From assembly GCF_000003605.2 (NCBI RefSeq), contig NW_003107550.1, positions 18,384 through 82,383 on the forward strand: 64,000 nt of DNA. Reading direction: 5' to 3'. This DNA is from Saccoglossus kowalevskii. Its lineage: Eukaryota; Hemichordata; Enteropneusta; Harrimaniidae. The translations under genes were made by a program, and so were the position numbers. This document shows positions 8,755-20,960 of the stretch, piece after piece. The notes under the pieces were generated by a model. It saw only the letters and a list, made by a program, of their open reading frames with translations. It was not told where the DNA came from and did not search any database. Numbering within the stretch: position 1 is the first letter of the stretch; every line of letters starts with the position of its first letter.

Positions 8755-10096
8755 CCTAGGGATTATAGACCTGACTGTAATCAAGTTTGACCACCTGGTA
8801 AATATGCTAGTGGCCAATGAATCTAGGCTGATAGACCTGACTGTAATCAAGTTTGACCACCTGGTAAATATGCTTGTTGCCAACGAACCTTAGGCTGATA
8901 GACCTGACTGTAATCAAGTTTGACCACCTGGTAAATATGCTAGAGGCCAATGAACCTCGGCTGATAGACCTGACTGTAATCAAGTTTGACCACCTGGTAA
9001 ATATGCTTGTTGCCAACGAACCTTAGGCTGATAGACCTGACTGTAATCAAGTTTGACCACCTGGTAAATATGCTAGAGGCCAATGAACCTCGGCTGATAG
9101 ACCTGACTGTAATCAAGTTTGACCACCTGGTAAATATGCTAGTGGCCAATGAACCTAGGCTGATAGACCTGACTGTAATCAAGTTTGACCACCTGGTAAA
9201 TATGCTAGTGGCCAATGAACGTAGGCTGATAGACCTGACTGTAATCACGTTTGACCACCTGGTAAATATGCTAGTGGCCAATGAACCTAGGCTGATAGAC
9301 CTGACCTGACTGTAATCAAGTTTGACCACCTGGTAAATATGCTAGTGGCCAATGAACCTAGGCTGGTAGACCTGACTGTAATCAAGTTTGACCACCTGGT
9401 AAATATGCTAGTGGCCAATGAACCTAGGCTGATAGACCTGACTGTAATCAAGTTTGACCACCTGGTAAATATGCTAGTGGCCAATGAACCTAGGGATTAT
9501 AGACCTGACTGTAATCAAGTTTAACCACCTTGTAAATATGCTAGTGGCCAATGAACCTAGGGATTATAGACCTGACTGTAATCAAGTTTGACCACCTGGT
9601 AAATATGCTAGTTGCCAATGAATCTAGGCTGATAGACCTGACTGTAATCAAGTTTGACCACCTGGTAAATATGCTGGTGGCCAATGAACCTAGGCTGATA
9701 GACCTGACTGTAATCAAGTTTGACCACCTGGTAAATATGCTGGTTGCCACTGAACCTAGGCTGATAGACCTTACTGTAATCAAGTTTGACCGCCTGGTAA
9801 ATATGCTAGTGGCCAATGAACCTAGGCTGATAGACCGACTGTAATCAAGTTTGACCACCTGGTAAATATGCTAGTGGCCAATGAACTAAGGCTGATAGAC
9901 CTGACTGTAATCAAGTTTGACCACCTGGTAAATATGCTGGTTGCCAACGAACCTAAGGCTGATAGACCTGACTGTAATCAACTTTGACCACCTGGTAAAT
10001 ATGCTAGTGGCCAATGAACCTAGGCTGATAGACCTGACTGTAATCAAGTTTGACCACCTGGTAAATATGCTAGTGGCCAATGAACCTAGGCTGATA
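8755..10096 (+). repeat. gamma-like, 71-bp and 537-like monomers
   Basis: A second gamma-like run (GAATCTAGG, CCTTAGG, CTAGAGGCC) reaches about 9120. GAACGTAGG with AATCACG and a 71-bp monomer near 9305 follow. Next come GGCTGGTAGACC, a GTTTAACCACCTTG monomer near 9520, and a short 537-like group to about 9840. A shortened monomer (AGACCGACTG) lies at 9834 and CCTAAGG at 9955. No gene or unique sequence. Confidence 0.83.
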
Positions 10097-10294
10097 GATT
10101 TGACTGTAATCAAGTTTGACCACCTGGTAAATATGCTGGTGGCCAATGAACCTAGGCTGATAGACCTGACTGTAATCAAGTTTGACCACCTGGTAGATAT
10201 GCTGGTGGCCAATGAACCTAGGCTGATAGACCTGACTGTAATCAAGTTTGACCACCTGGTAAATATGCTGGTGGCCAATGAACCTAGGCTGATA
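10097..10294 (+). repeat. eta trimer, 198 bp
   Basis: GATTTGACTG at the start, GGTAGATATG near 10194, GACCAGACTG just after the end. It is followed within 220 bp by epsilon, the same order as at 3.8-4.3 kb. Confidence 0.9.
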
Positions 10295-10513
10295 GACCAG
10301 ACTGTAATCAAGTTTGACCACCTGGTAAATATGCTGGTGGCCAATGAACCTCGGCTGATAGACCTGACTGTAATCAAGTTTGACCACCTGGTAAATATGC
10401 TGGTGGCTAATGAACCTAGGCTGATAGACCTGACTGTAATCAAGTTTTACCACCTGGTAAATATGCTAGTGGCCAATGAATCTAGGCTGATAGACCTGAC
10501 TGTAATCAAGTTT

Positions 10514-10618
10514 GACCCCCTGGTAAATATGTTGTTTGCTAATAAACGTAGGCCGATAGACCTGGCTGTTATCAAGTTTGACCCCCTGGTAAATATGCTG
10601 TTTGCTAATAAACTTAGG
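10514..10618 (+). repeat. epsilon diverged marker, 105 bp
   Basis: Full-length copy at an offset of 6,316 bp from 4198. The preceding monomer reads AATGAATCTAGG instead of AATGACTCTAGG, and GTTTTACCACC lies just upstream. Confidence 0.92.
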
Positions 10619-11606
10619 CTGATAGACCTGACTGTAATCAAGTTTGACCACCTGGTAAATATGCTGGTTGCCAATGAACCTAGGCTGATAGACCTGACTG
10701 TAATCAAAAGTTTGACCACCTGGTAAATATGCTGGTGGCCAATGAACCTAGGCTGATAGACCTGACTGTAATCAAGTTTGACCACCTGATAAATATGCTG
10801 GTGGCCAATGAACCTCGGCTGATAGACCTGACTGAAATCAAGTTTGACCACCTGGTAAATATGCTGGTGGCCAATGAACCTAGGCTGATAGACTTGACTG
10901 TAATAAAGTTTGACCACCTGGTAAATATGCTGGTGGCCAATGAACCTCGGCTGATAGACTTGACTGTAATCAAGTTTGACCACCTGGTAAATATGCTGGT
11001 GGCCAATGAACCTCGGCTGATAGACCTGACTGTAATCAAGTTTGACCACCTGGTAAATATGCTGGTGTCCAATGAACCTAGGCTGATAGACCTGACTGTA
11101 ATCAAGTTTGACCACCTGGTAAATATGCTGGTGGCCAATGAACCTAGGCTGATAGACCTGACTGTAATCAAGTTTGGCCACATGGTAAATATGCTAGTGG
11201 CCCATGAACCTAGGCTGATAGAACTGGCTCTAATCAAGTTTGACCACCTGGTAAATATGCTAGTGACCACTGAACCTAGGCTGATAGACCTGACTGTATT
11301 CAAGTTTGACCACCTGATAAATATGCTGGTTGCCAATGAACCTCGGCTGATAGACCTGACTGTAATCAAGTTTGACCACCTGGTAAATATGCTGGTGGAC
11401 AATGAACCTAGGCTGATAGACCTGACTGTAGTCAAGTTTGACCACCTGGTAAATATGCTGGTTGCCAATGAACCTAGGCTGATAGACCTGACTGTAATCA
11501 AAAGTTTGACCACCTGGTAAATATGCTGTTTGCTAATAAACTTAGGCTGATAGACCTGACTGTAATCAAGTTTGACCACCTGGTAAATATGCTAGTGGCC
11601 AATGAA
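10619..11606 (+). repeat. GTGG-type run passing into zeta monomers
   Basis: To about 11195 it copies 4303-4880. It then switches to zeta monomers (GCCCATGAACC, GAACTGGCTC at 11221, GACCACTGAACC, GTATTCAAG) and a CTGTTTGCTAATAAACTTAGG monomer near 11525. The switch near 11180, marked by GTTTGGCCACATGG, looks like a recombination junction. Confidence 0.83.
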
Positions 11607-12800
11607 CCTAGGGATTATAGACCTGACTGTAATCAAGTTTAACCACCTTGTAAATATGCTAGTGGCCAATGAACCGAGGCTGATAGACCTGACTGTAATC
11701 AAGTTTGACCACATGGTAAATATGCTGGTTGCCAATGAACCTAGGCTGATAGACCTGACTGTATTCAAGTTTGACCACCAGGTAAATATGCTAGTGGCCA
11801 ATGAACCTAGGGATTATAGACCTGACTGTAATCAAGTTTGACCACCTGGTAAATATGCTAGTGGCCAATGAATCTAGGCTGATAGACCTGACTGTAATCA
11901 AGTTTGACCACCTGGTAAATATGCTGGTTGCCAACGAACCTTAGGCTGATAGACCTGACTGTAATCAAGTTTGACCACCTGGTGAATATGCTAGTGGCCA
12001 ATGAACCTAGGCTGATAGACCTGACTGTAATCAAGTTTGACCACCTGGTAAATATGCTGGTGGCCAATGAACCTCGGCTGATAGACCTGACTGTAATCAA
12101 GTTTGACCACCTGGTAAATATGCTGGTGGCTAATAAACTTAGGCTGATAGACCTGACTGTAATCAAGTTTGACCACCTGGTAAATATGCTAGTGGCCAAT
12201 GAACCTAGGGATTATAGACCTGACTGTAATCAAGTTTAACCACCTTGTAAATATGCTAGTGGCCAATGAACCGAGGCTGATAGACCTGACTGTAATCAAG
12301 TTTGACCACATGGTAAATATGCTGGTTGCCAATGAACCTAGGCTGATAGACCTGACTGTATTCAAGTTTGACCACCTGGTAAATATGCTAGTGGCCAATG
12401 AACCTAGGGAGTATAGACCTGACTGTAATCAAGTTTGACCACCTGGTAAATATGCTAGTGGCCAATGAATCTAGGCTGATAGACCTGACTGTAATCAAGT
12501 TTGACCACCTGGTAAATATGCTGGTTGCCAACGAACCTTAGGCTGATAGACCTGACTGTAATCAAGTTTGACCACCTGGTAAATATGCTAGTGGCCAATG
12601 AACCTCGGCTGATAGACCTGACTGTAATCAAGTTTGACCACCTGGTAAATATGCTGGTTGCCAATGAACCTAGGCTGATAAACCTGACTGTAATCAAAGG
12701 TTTGACCACCTGGTAAATATGCTTGGTGGCCAATGAACCTAGGGATTATAGACCTGACTGTAATCAAGTTTGACCACCTGGTAAATATGCTGGTTGCCAA
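11607..12800 (+). repeat. 597-bp-period pair containing two kappa trimers
   Basis: Kappa trimers at 11607-11805 and 12204-12402 lie 597 bp apart, each followed by GAATCTAGG, GGTTGCCAACGAACC with CCTTAGG, and plain monomers. The second copy ends differently, with ATCAAAGG and GCTTGGTGG near 12700-12725. This is a partial tandem duplication of about nine monomers. Confidence 0.82.
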
Positions 12801-13480
12801 GGAACCTAGGCTGATAGACCTGACTGTAATCAAAAGTTTGACCACCTGGTAAATATGCTGGTGGCCAATGAACCTAGGCTGATAGACCTGACTGTAATCA
12901 AGTTTGACCACCTGGTAAATATGCTAGTGGCCCATGAACCTAGGCTGATAGAACTGGCTGTAATCAAGTTTGACCACCTGGTAAATATGCTAGTGACCAC
13001 TGAACCTAGGCTGATAGACCTGACTGTATTCAAGTTTGACCACCTGATAAATATGCTGGTTGTCAATGATCCTCGGCTGATAGACCTGACTGTAATCAAG
13101 TTTGACCACCTGGTAAATATGCTGGTGGCCAATGAACCTAGGCTGATAGACCTTACTGTAATCAAGTTTGACCGCCTGGTAAATATGCTAGTGGCCAATG
13201 AACCTAGGCTGATAGACCTGACTGTAATCAAGTTTGACCACCTGGTAAATATGCTAGTGGTCAATGAACCTAAGGCTGATAGACCTGACTGTAATCAAGT
13301 TTGACCACCTGGTAAATATGCTGGTTGCCAACGAACCTAAGGCTGATAGACCTGACTGTAATCAAGTTTGACCACCTGGTAAATATGCTAGTGGCCAATG
13401 AACCTAGGCTGATAGACCTGACTGTAATCAAGTTTGACCACCTGGTAAATATGCTAGTGGCCAATGAACCTAGGCTGATA

Positions 13481-13678
13481 GATTTGACTGTAATCAAGTT
13501 TGACCACCTGGTAAATATGCTGGTGGCCAATGAACCTAGGCTGATAGACCTGACTGTAATCAAGTTTGACCACCTGGTAGATATGCTGGTGGCCAATGAA
13601 CCTAGGCTGATAGACCTGACTGTAATCAAGTTTGACCACCTGGTAAATATGCTGGTGGCCAATGAACCTAGGCTGATA
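13481..13678 (+). repeat. eta trimer, 198 bp
   Basis: GATTTGACTG, GGTAGATATG near 13578, then GACCAGACTG. It follows a CCTAAGG monomer near 13337, as eta at 3781 follows delta, but only a partial delta remains upstream. Confidence 0.88.
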
Positions 13679-13864
13679 GACCAGACTGTAATCAAGTTTG
13701 ACCACCTGGTAAATATGCTGGTGGCCAATGAACCTCGGCTGATAGACCTGACTGTAATCAAGTTTGACCACCTGGTAAATATGCTGGTGGCTAATAAACT
13801 TAGGCTGATAGACCTGACTGTAATCAAGTTTGACCACCTGGTAAATATGCTAGTGGCCAATGAA

Positions 13865-14063
13865 CCTAGGGATTATAGACCTGACTGTAATCAAGTTTAA
13901 CCACCTTGTAAATATGCTAGTGGCCAATGAACCGAGGCTGATAGACCTGACTGTAATCAAGTTTGACCACCTGGTAAATATGCTGGTTGCCAATGAACCT
14001 AGGCTGATAGACCTGACTGTATTCAAGTTTGACCACCTAGTAAATATGCTAGTGGCCAATGAA
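13865..14063 (+). repeat. kappa trimer, 199 bp
   Basis: Exact 199-bp spacing. The second monomer has GACCACCTGG rather than the usual GACCACATGG, so this copy is partly converted to the canonical type. Confidence 0.85.
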
Positions 14064-16731
14064 CCTAGGGATTATAGACCTGACTGTAATCAAGTTTGAC
14101 CACCTGGTAAATATGCTAGTGGCCAATGAATCTAGGCTGATAGACCTGACTGTAATCAAGTTTGACCACCTGGTAAATATGCTAGTGGCCAATGAACCTC
14201 GGCTGATAGACCTGACTGTAATCAAGTTTGACCACCTGGTAAATATGCTGGTTGCCAATGAACCTAGGCTGATAAACCTGACTGTAATCAAAGGTTTGAC
14301 CACCTGGTAAATATGCTTGGTGGCCAATGAACCTAGGGATTATAGACCTGACTGTAATCAAGTTTGACCACCTGGTAAATATGCTGGTTGCCAATGAACC
14401 TAGGGACTATAGACCTGACTGTAATCAAGTTTGACCACCTGGTAAATATGCTGGTTGCCAATGAACCTAGGCTGATAGACCTGACTGTAATCAAAAGTTT
14501 GACCACCTGGTAAATATGCTGGTGGCCAATGAACCTAGGCTGATAGATCTGGCTGTAATCAAGTTTGACCACCTGGTAAATATGCTAGTGACCACTGAAC
14601 CTAGGCTGATAGACCTGACTGTATTCAAGTTTGACCACCTGGTAAATATGCTAGTGACCACTGAACCTAGGCTGATAGACCTGACTGTATTCAAGTTTGA
14701 CCACCTGATAAATATGCTGGTTGCCAATGATCCTCGGCTGATAGACCTGACTGTAATCAAGTTTGACCACCTGGTAAATATGCTGGTGGCCAATGAACCT
14801 AGGCTGATAGACCTGACTGTAATCAAGTTTGACCACCTGGTAAATATGCTGGTGGCCAATGAACCTAGGCTGATAGACCTGACTGTAATCACGTTTGACC
14901 ACCTGGTAAATATGCTGGTGGCCAGTGAACCTAGGCTGATAGACCTGACTGTAATCAAGTTTGACCACCTGGTAAATATGCTAGTGGCCAATGAACCTAG
15001 GCTGATAGACCTGACCTGACTGTAATCAAGTTTGACCACCTGGTAAATATGCTAGTGGCCAATGAACCTAGGCTGATAGACCTGACTGTAATCAAGTTTG
15101 ACCACCTGGTAAATATGCTAGTGGCCAATGAACCTAGGCTGATAGACCTGACTGTAATCAAGTTTGACCACCTGGTAAATATGCTAGTGGCCAATGAACG
15201 TAGGCTGATAGACCTGACTGTAATCACGTGTGACCACCTGGTAAATATGCTAGTGGCCAATGAACCTAGGCTGATAGACCTGACCTGACTGTAATCAAGT
15301 TTGACCACCTGGTAAATATGCTAGTGGCCAATGAACCTAGGCTGATAGACCTGACTGTAATCAAGTTTGACCACCTGGTAAATATGCTAGTGGCCAATGA
15401 ACCTAGGCTGGTAGACCTGACTGTAATCAAGTTTGACCACCTGGTAAATATGCTAGTGGCCAATGAACCTAGGCTGATAGACCTGACTGTAATCAAGTTT
15501 GACCAGCTGGTAAATATGCTAGTGGCCAATGAACCTAGGGATTATAGACCTGACTGTAATCAAGTTTAACCACCTTGTAAATATGCTAGTGGCCAATGAA
15601 CCTAGGGATTATAGACCTGACTGTAATCAAGTTTGACCACCTGGTAAATATGCTAGTGGCCAATGAATCTAGGCTGATAGACCTGACTGTAATCAAGTTT
15701 GACCACCTGGTAAATATGCTGGTGGCCAATGAACCTAGGCTGATAGACCTGACTGTAATCAAGTTTGACCACCTGGTAAATATGCTGGTTGCCACTGAAC
15801 CTAGCTGATAGACCTGACTGTAATCAAAGGTTTGACCACCTGGTAAATATGCTGGTGCCCAATGAACCTAGGCTGATAGACCTGACTGTATCAGTTTGAC
15901 CACTGGTAAATATGCTAGAGGCCAATGAACCTCGGCTGATAGACCTGACTGTAATCAAGTTTGACCACCTGGTAAATATGCTAGTGGCCAATGAACCTAG
16001 GGATTATAGACCTGACTGTAATCAAGTTTGACCACCTGGTAAATATGCTAGTGGCCAATGAATCTAGGCTGATAGACCTGACTGTAATCAAGTTTGACCA
16101 CCTGGTAAATATGCTTGTTGCCAACGAACCTTAGGCTGATAGACCTGACTGTAATCAAGTTTGACCACCTGGTAAATATGCTAGAGGCCAATCAACCTCG
16201 GCTGATAGACCTGACTGTAATCAAGTTTGACCACCTGGTAAATATGCTTGTTGCCAACGAACCTTAGGCTGATAGACCTGACTGTAATCAAGTTTGACCA
16301 CCTGGTAAATATGCTAGAGGCCAATGAACCTCGGCTGATAGACCTGACTGTAATCAAGTTTGACCACCTGGTAAATATGCTAGTGGCCAATGAACGTAGG
16401 CTGATAGACCTGACTGTAATCACGTTTGACCACCTGGTAAATTTGCTAGTGGCCAATGAACCTAGGCTGATAGACCTGACCTGACTGTAATCAAGTTTGA
16501 CCACCTGGTAAATATGCTGGTGGCCAATGAACCTAGGCTGATAGACCTGACTGTAATCAAGTTTGACCACCTGGTAAATATGCTGGTTGCCACTGAACCT
16601 AGGCTGATAGACCTGACTGTAATCAAAGGTTTGACCACCTGGTAAATATGCTGGTGCCCAATGAACCTAGGCTGATAGACCTGACTGTAATCAAGTTTGA
16701 CCACCTGGTAAATATGCTGGTGGCCAATCAA
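14064..16731 (+). repeat. mixed monomers with three 71-bp types
   Basis: Holds 67/68-bp monomers at 14.3-14.5 kb and a doubled GACCACTGAACC with GTATTCAAG unit near 14580-14720. There are 71-bp monomers near 15010, 15285 and 16475. A GTGTGACC variant (AATCACGTGTGACC) lies at 15226, a 537-like group at 15.55-15.85 kb, and gamma-like monomers at 15.97-16.35 kb. A small deletion cluster lies at 15795-15910. No gene. Confidence 0.82.
15795..15910. other. indel-rich tract (possible sequence error)
   Basis: Contains AACCTAGCTGATAG (one G lost), CTGTATCAGTTTG (two bases lost) and GACCACTGG. The module order changes abruptly here from 537/delta-like to gamma-like, so this may be a misjoin or a real recombination point. 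Confidence 0.65.
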
Positions 16732-17260
16732 CCTAGGCTGATAGACCTGACTGTAATCAAGTTTGACCACCTGGTAAATATGCTAGTTGGCAATGAACCT
16801 AGGCTGATAGACCTGACTGTAATCAAGTTTGACCACCTGGTAAATATGCTAGTGGCCAATGAACCTAGGCTGATAGACCTGACTGTAATCAAGTTTGACC
16901 ACCTGGCAAATATGCTACTGGCCAATGAACCTAGACTGATAGACCTGACTGTAATCAAGTTTGACCACCTGGTAAATATGCTAGTGGCCAATGAACCTAT
17001 GCTGATATACCTGACTGTAATCAAGTTTGACCACCTGGTAAATATGCTGGTGGCCAATGAACCTAGGCTGATAGACCTTACTGTAATCAAGTTTGACCGC
17101 CTGGTAAATATGCTAGTGGCCAATGAACCTAGGCTGATAGACCTGACTGTAATCAAGTTTGACCACCTGGTAAATATGCTAGTGGCCAATGAACCTAAGG
17201 CTGATAGACCTGACTGTAATCAAGTTTGACCACCTGGTAAATATGCTGGTTGCCAACGAA
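16732..17260 (+). repeat. delta HOR, 529 bp
   Basis: Offset 13,762 bp from 2970-3498. All internal markers are present. Private change: CCTATGCTGATATACC near 16997-17010. Confidence 0.92.
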
Positions 17261-17992
17261 CCTAAGGCTGATAGACCTGACTGTAATCAAGTTTGACCAC
17301 CTGGTAAATATGCTAGTGGCCAATGAACCTAGGCTGATAGACCTGACTGTAATCAAGTTTGACCACCTGGTAAATATGCTAGTGGCCAATGAACCTATGC
17401 TGATAGATTTGACTGTAATCAAGTTTGACCACCTGGTAAATATGCTGGTGGCCAATGAACCTAGGCTGATAGACCTGACTGTAATCAAGTTTGACCACCT
17501 GGTAGATATGCTGGTGGCCAATGAACCTAGGCTGATAGACCTGACTGTAATCAAGTTTGACCACCTGGTAAATATGCTGGTGGCCAATGAACCTAGGCTG
17601 ATAGACCTGACTGTAATCAAGTTTGACCACCTGGTAAATATGCTAGTGACCACTGAACCTAGGCTGATAGACCTGACTGTATTCAAGTTTGACCACCTGA
17701 TAAATATGCTGGTTGCCAATGAACCTCGGCTGATAGACCTGACTGTAATCAAGTTTGACCACCTGGTAAATATGCTAGTGGCCAATGAACCTAGGCTGAT
17801 AGACCTGACTGTAATCAAGTTTGACCACCTGGTAAATATGCTGGTGGCCAATGAACCTAGGCTGATAGACCTGACTGTAATCACGTTTGACCACCTGGTA
17901 AATATGCTAGTGGCCAGTGAACCTAGGCTGATAGACCTGACCTGACTGTAATCAAGTTTGACCACCTGGTAAATATGCTAGTGGCCAATGAA
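17261..17992 (+). repeat. eta-like monomers fused to an alpha tail
   Basis: GATTTGACTG at 17406 and GGTAGATATG near 17503 begin an eta. Instead of GACCAGACTG, the order passes near 17640 to alpha monomers 2-7 (GACCACTGAACC, GTATTCAAG, CCTCGG, AATCACG, GCCAGTGAA) and a 71-bp monomer. This is a hybrid of two modules, best explained by unequal exchange in register. Confidence 0.85.
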
Positions 17993-18261
17993 CCTAGGCC
18001 GATAGACCTGACTGTAATCAAGTTTGACCACCTGGTAAATATGCTAGTGGCCAATGAACCTAGGCTGATAGACCTGACTGTAATCAAGTTTGACCACCTG
18101 GTAAATATGCTAGTGGCCAATGAACGTAGGCTGATAGACCTGACTGTAATCACGTTTGACCACCTGGTAAATATGCTAGTGGCCAATGAACCTAGGCTGA
18201 TAGACCTGACCTGACTGTAATCAAGTTTGACCACCTGGTAAATATGCTAGTGGCCAATGAA
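17993..18261 (+). repeat. beta HOR, 269 bp
   Basis: Full beta copy following the alpha tail of the hybrid module, keeping the alpha-to-beta order. A further 71-bp monomer follows near 18285. Confidence 0.9.
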
Positions 18262-18384
18262 CCTAGGCTGATAGACCTGACCTGACTGTAATCAAGTTTG
18301 ACCACCTGGTAAATATGCTAGTGGCCAATGAACCTAGGCTGATAGACCTGACTGTAATCAAGTTTGACCACCTGGTAAATATGC

Positions 18385-18475
18385 TAGTGGCCATGAACCT
18401 AGCTGATAGACCTGACTGTAATCAAAGTTTGACCACATGGTAAAAATGCTGGTGCCAATGAACTAGGCTGATAGA
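18385..18475. other. indel-rich tract (possible sequence error)
   Basis: Contains GGCCATGAACC (one A lost), AACCTAGCTG, AATCAAAGTTTG (one A gained), GGTGCCAATGAACTAGG (two bases lost). All are single-base changes in short runs, clustered within about 90 bp. Confidence 0.65.
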
Positions 18476-18529
18476 CCTGACTGTATTCAAGTTTGACCAC
18501 CTGGTAAATATGCTAGTGGCCAATGAACC

Positions 18530-19066
18530 TAGGCTGATAGACCTGACCTGACTGTAATCAAGTTTGACCACCTGGTAAATATGCTAGTGACCACTGAACC
18601 TAGGCTGATAGACATGACTGTATTCAAGTTTGACCACCTGATAAATATGCTGGTTGCCAATGAACCTCGGCTGATAGACCTGACTGTAATCAAGTTTGAC
18701 CACCTGATAAATATGCTGGTTGCCAATGAACCTCGGCTGATAGACCTGACTGTAATCAAGTTTGACCACCTGGTAAATATGCTAGTGGCCAATGAACCTA
18801 GGCTGATAGACCTGACTGTAATCAAGTTTGACCACCTGGTAAATATGCTGGTGGCCAATGAACCTAGGCTGATAGACCTGACTGTAATCACGTTTGACCA
18901 CCTGGTAAATATGCTAGTGGCCAGTGAACCTAGGCTGATAGACCTGACCTGACTGTAATCAAGTTTGACCACCTGGTAAATATGCTAGTGGCCAATGAAC
19001 CTAGGGATTATAGACCTGACTGTAATCAAGTTTGACCACCTGGTAAATATGCTAGTGGCCAATGAA
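18530..19066 (+). repeat. alpha-like heptamer with duplicated CTGATAAATATG type
   Basis: A 71-bp monomer is followed by GACCACTGAACC, GACATGACTG with GTATTCAAG, and two successive CTGATAAATATG/GGTTGCCAATGAACC/CCTCGG monomers. Plain, AATCACG and GCCAGTGAA monomers, a 71-bp monomer and a GGGATTATAG monomer complete it. One internal monomer is tandemly duplicated relative to standard alpha. GACATGACTG is shared only with 37598. Confidence 0.83.
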
Positions 19067-19335
19067 CCTAGGCCGATAGACCTGACTGTAATCAAGTTTG
19101 ACCACCTGGTAAATATGCTAGTGGCCAATGAACCTAGGCTGATAGACCTGACTGTAATCAAGTTTGACCACCTGGTAAATATGCTAGTGGCCAATGAACG
19201 TAGGCTGATAGACCTGACTGTAATCACGTTTGACCACCTGGTAAATATGCTAGTGGCCAATGAACCTAGGCTGATAGACCTGACCTGACTGTAATCAAGT
19301 TTGACCACCTGGTAAATATGCTAGTGGCCAATGAA
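19067..19335 (+). repeat. beta HOR, 269 bp
   Basis: Exact-length beta copy. It is preceded by a GGGATTATAG monomer (at 19000), the arrangement also seen at 39786-39853. Confidence 0.9.
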
Positions 19336-20252
19336 CCTAGGCTGATAGACCTGACTGTAATCAAGTTTGACCACCTGGTAAATATGCTAGTGGCCAATGA
19401 ACCTAGGCTGATAGACCTGACTGTAATCAAGTTTGACCACCTGGTAAATATGCTAGTGGCCAATGAACCTAGGGATTATAGACCTGACTGTAATCAAGTT
19501 TAACCACATGGTAAAAATGCTGGTTGCCAATGAACCTAGGGATTATAGACCTGACTGTATTCAAGTTTGACCACCTGGTAAATATGCTAGTTGCCAATGA
19601 ATCTAGGCTGATAGACCTGACTGTAATCAAGTTTGACCACCTGGTAAATATGCTGGTGGCCAATGAACCTAGGCTGATAGACCTGACTGTAATCAAGTTT
19701 GACCACCTGGTAAATATGCTGGTTGCCACTGAACCTAGGCTGATAGACCTGACTGTAATCAAAGGTTTGACCACCTGGTAAATATGCTGGTGCCCAATGA
19801 ACCTAGGCTGATAGACCTGACTGTAATCAAGTTTGACCACCTGGTAAATATGCTGGTGGCCAATCAACCTAGGCTGATAGACCTGACTGTAATCAAGTTT
19901 GACCACCTGGTAAATATGCTAGTTGGCAATGAACCTAGGCTGATAGACCTGACTGTAATCAAGTTTGACCACCCTGGTAAAATATGCTAGTGGCCAATGA
20001 ACCTAGGCTGATAGACCTGACTGTAATCAAAAGTTGACCACCCTGGCAAATATGCTACTGGGCCATGAACCTAGACTGAATAAACCTGACTGTAATCAAG
20101 TTTGACACATGGTAATATGCTGGTTGCCAATGAACTAGGCTGATAGACCTGACTGTATTCAAGTTTGACCACCTGGTAAATATGCTAGTGGCCAATGAAC
20201 CTAGGGATTTTAGACGTGACTGTAATCAAGTTTGACCACCTGGTAAATATGC
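19336..20252 (+). repeat. decaying 537-like and delta-like monomers
   Basis: GTTTAACCACATGG at 19499 and a GGGATTATAG with GTATTCAAG monomer lead to GAATCTAGG, GGTTGCCACTGAACC, ATCAAAGG, GGTGCCCAATG, CAATCAACC and GTTGGCAATG. This is the standard approach to delta. The delta order then breaks up in the indel-rich tract at 19970-20130. Confidence 0.8.
19970..20130. other. densest indel tract in the window
   Basis: Gains and losses include GACCACCCTGG, GGTAAAATATG, AAAAGTTGACC, CTACTGGGCCATG, GACTGAATAAACC, GTTTGACACATGG, GGTAATATG and GAACTAGG. At least eight small indels lie in 160 bp, against near zero in most of the array. It sits where delta stops and the 20.2-21.0 kb block begins. Either a low-quality join or a true breakpoint. 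Confidence 0.75.
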
Positions 20253-20960
20253 TAGTGGCCAATGAATCTAGGCTGATAGACCTGACTGTAATCAAGTTTG
20301 ACCACCTGGTAAATATGCTTGTTGCAAACGAACCTTAGGCTGATAGACCTGACTGTAATCAAGTTTGACCACCTGGTAAATATGCTAGAGGCCAATGAAC
20401 CTCGGCTGATAGACCTGACTGTAATCAAGTTTGACCACCTGGTAAATATGCTAGTGGCCAATGAACCTAGGCTGATAGACCTGACTGTAATCAAGTTTGA
20501 CCACCAGGTAAATATGCTGGTTGCCAATGAACCTTGCCTGATAGACCTGGCTGTAATCAAGTTTGACCACCTGGTAAATATGCTAGTGGCCACTGAACCT
20601 AGGCTGATAGACCTGGCTGTATTCAAGTTTGACCATCTGGTAAATATGCTGGTTGCCAATGAACCTAGGCTGATAGACCTGGATGTAATCAAGTTTGACC
20701 CCCTGGTAAATATGCTGTGTGCTAATAAACGTAGGCCGATAGACCTGACTGTAATAAATTTGACCACCTGGTAAATATGCTGGTGGCCAATGAACCTAGG
20801 CTGATAGACCTGACTGTAATCATGTTTGACCACCTGATAAATATGCTGGTGGCCAAAGAACCTAGGCTGATAGACCTGAATGTAATCAAGTTTGACCACC
20901 TGGTAAATATGCTGGTGGCCAACGAACCTAGGCTGATAGACCTGACTGTAATCAAGTTTG
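20253..20960. repeat. diverged block duplicated at 34505-35146
   Basis: It shares private variants with 34505-35146: CCTTGCCTG, CTGTGTGCTAATAAACG, GTAATAAATTTGACC, AATCATGTTTG, GGCCAAAGAACC and CTGAATGTAATC. The offset is 14,252 bp, dropping to 14,186 after about 20650, because this copy has one extra monomer (GTGGCCACTGAACC, GACCATCTGG). Confidence 0.9.
20697..20738 (+). repeat. diverged epsilon relative
   Basis: GACCCCCTGG is followed by CTGTGTGCTAATAAACG and GGCCGATAG, so it matches epsilon except for CTGTGTG in place of TTGTTTG. It then passes to GTAATAAATTTG instead of GGCTGTTATC. An older or separately mutated epsilon lineage, shared with 34883-34924. Confidence 0.82.
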
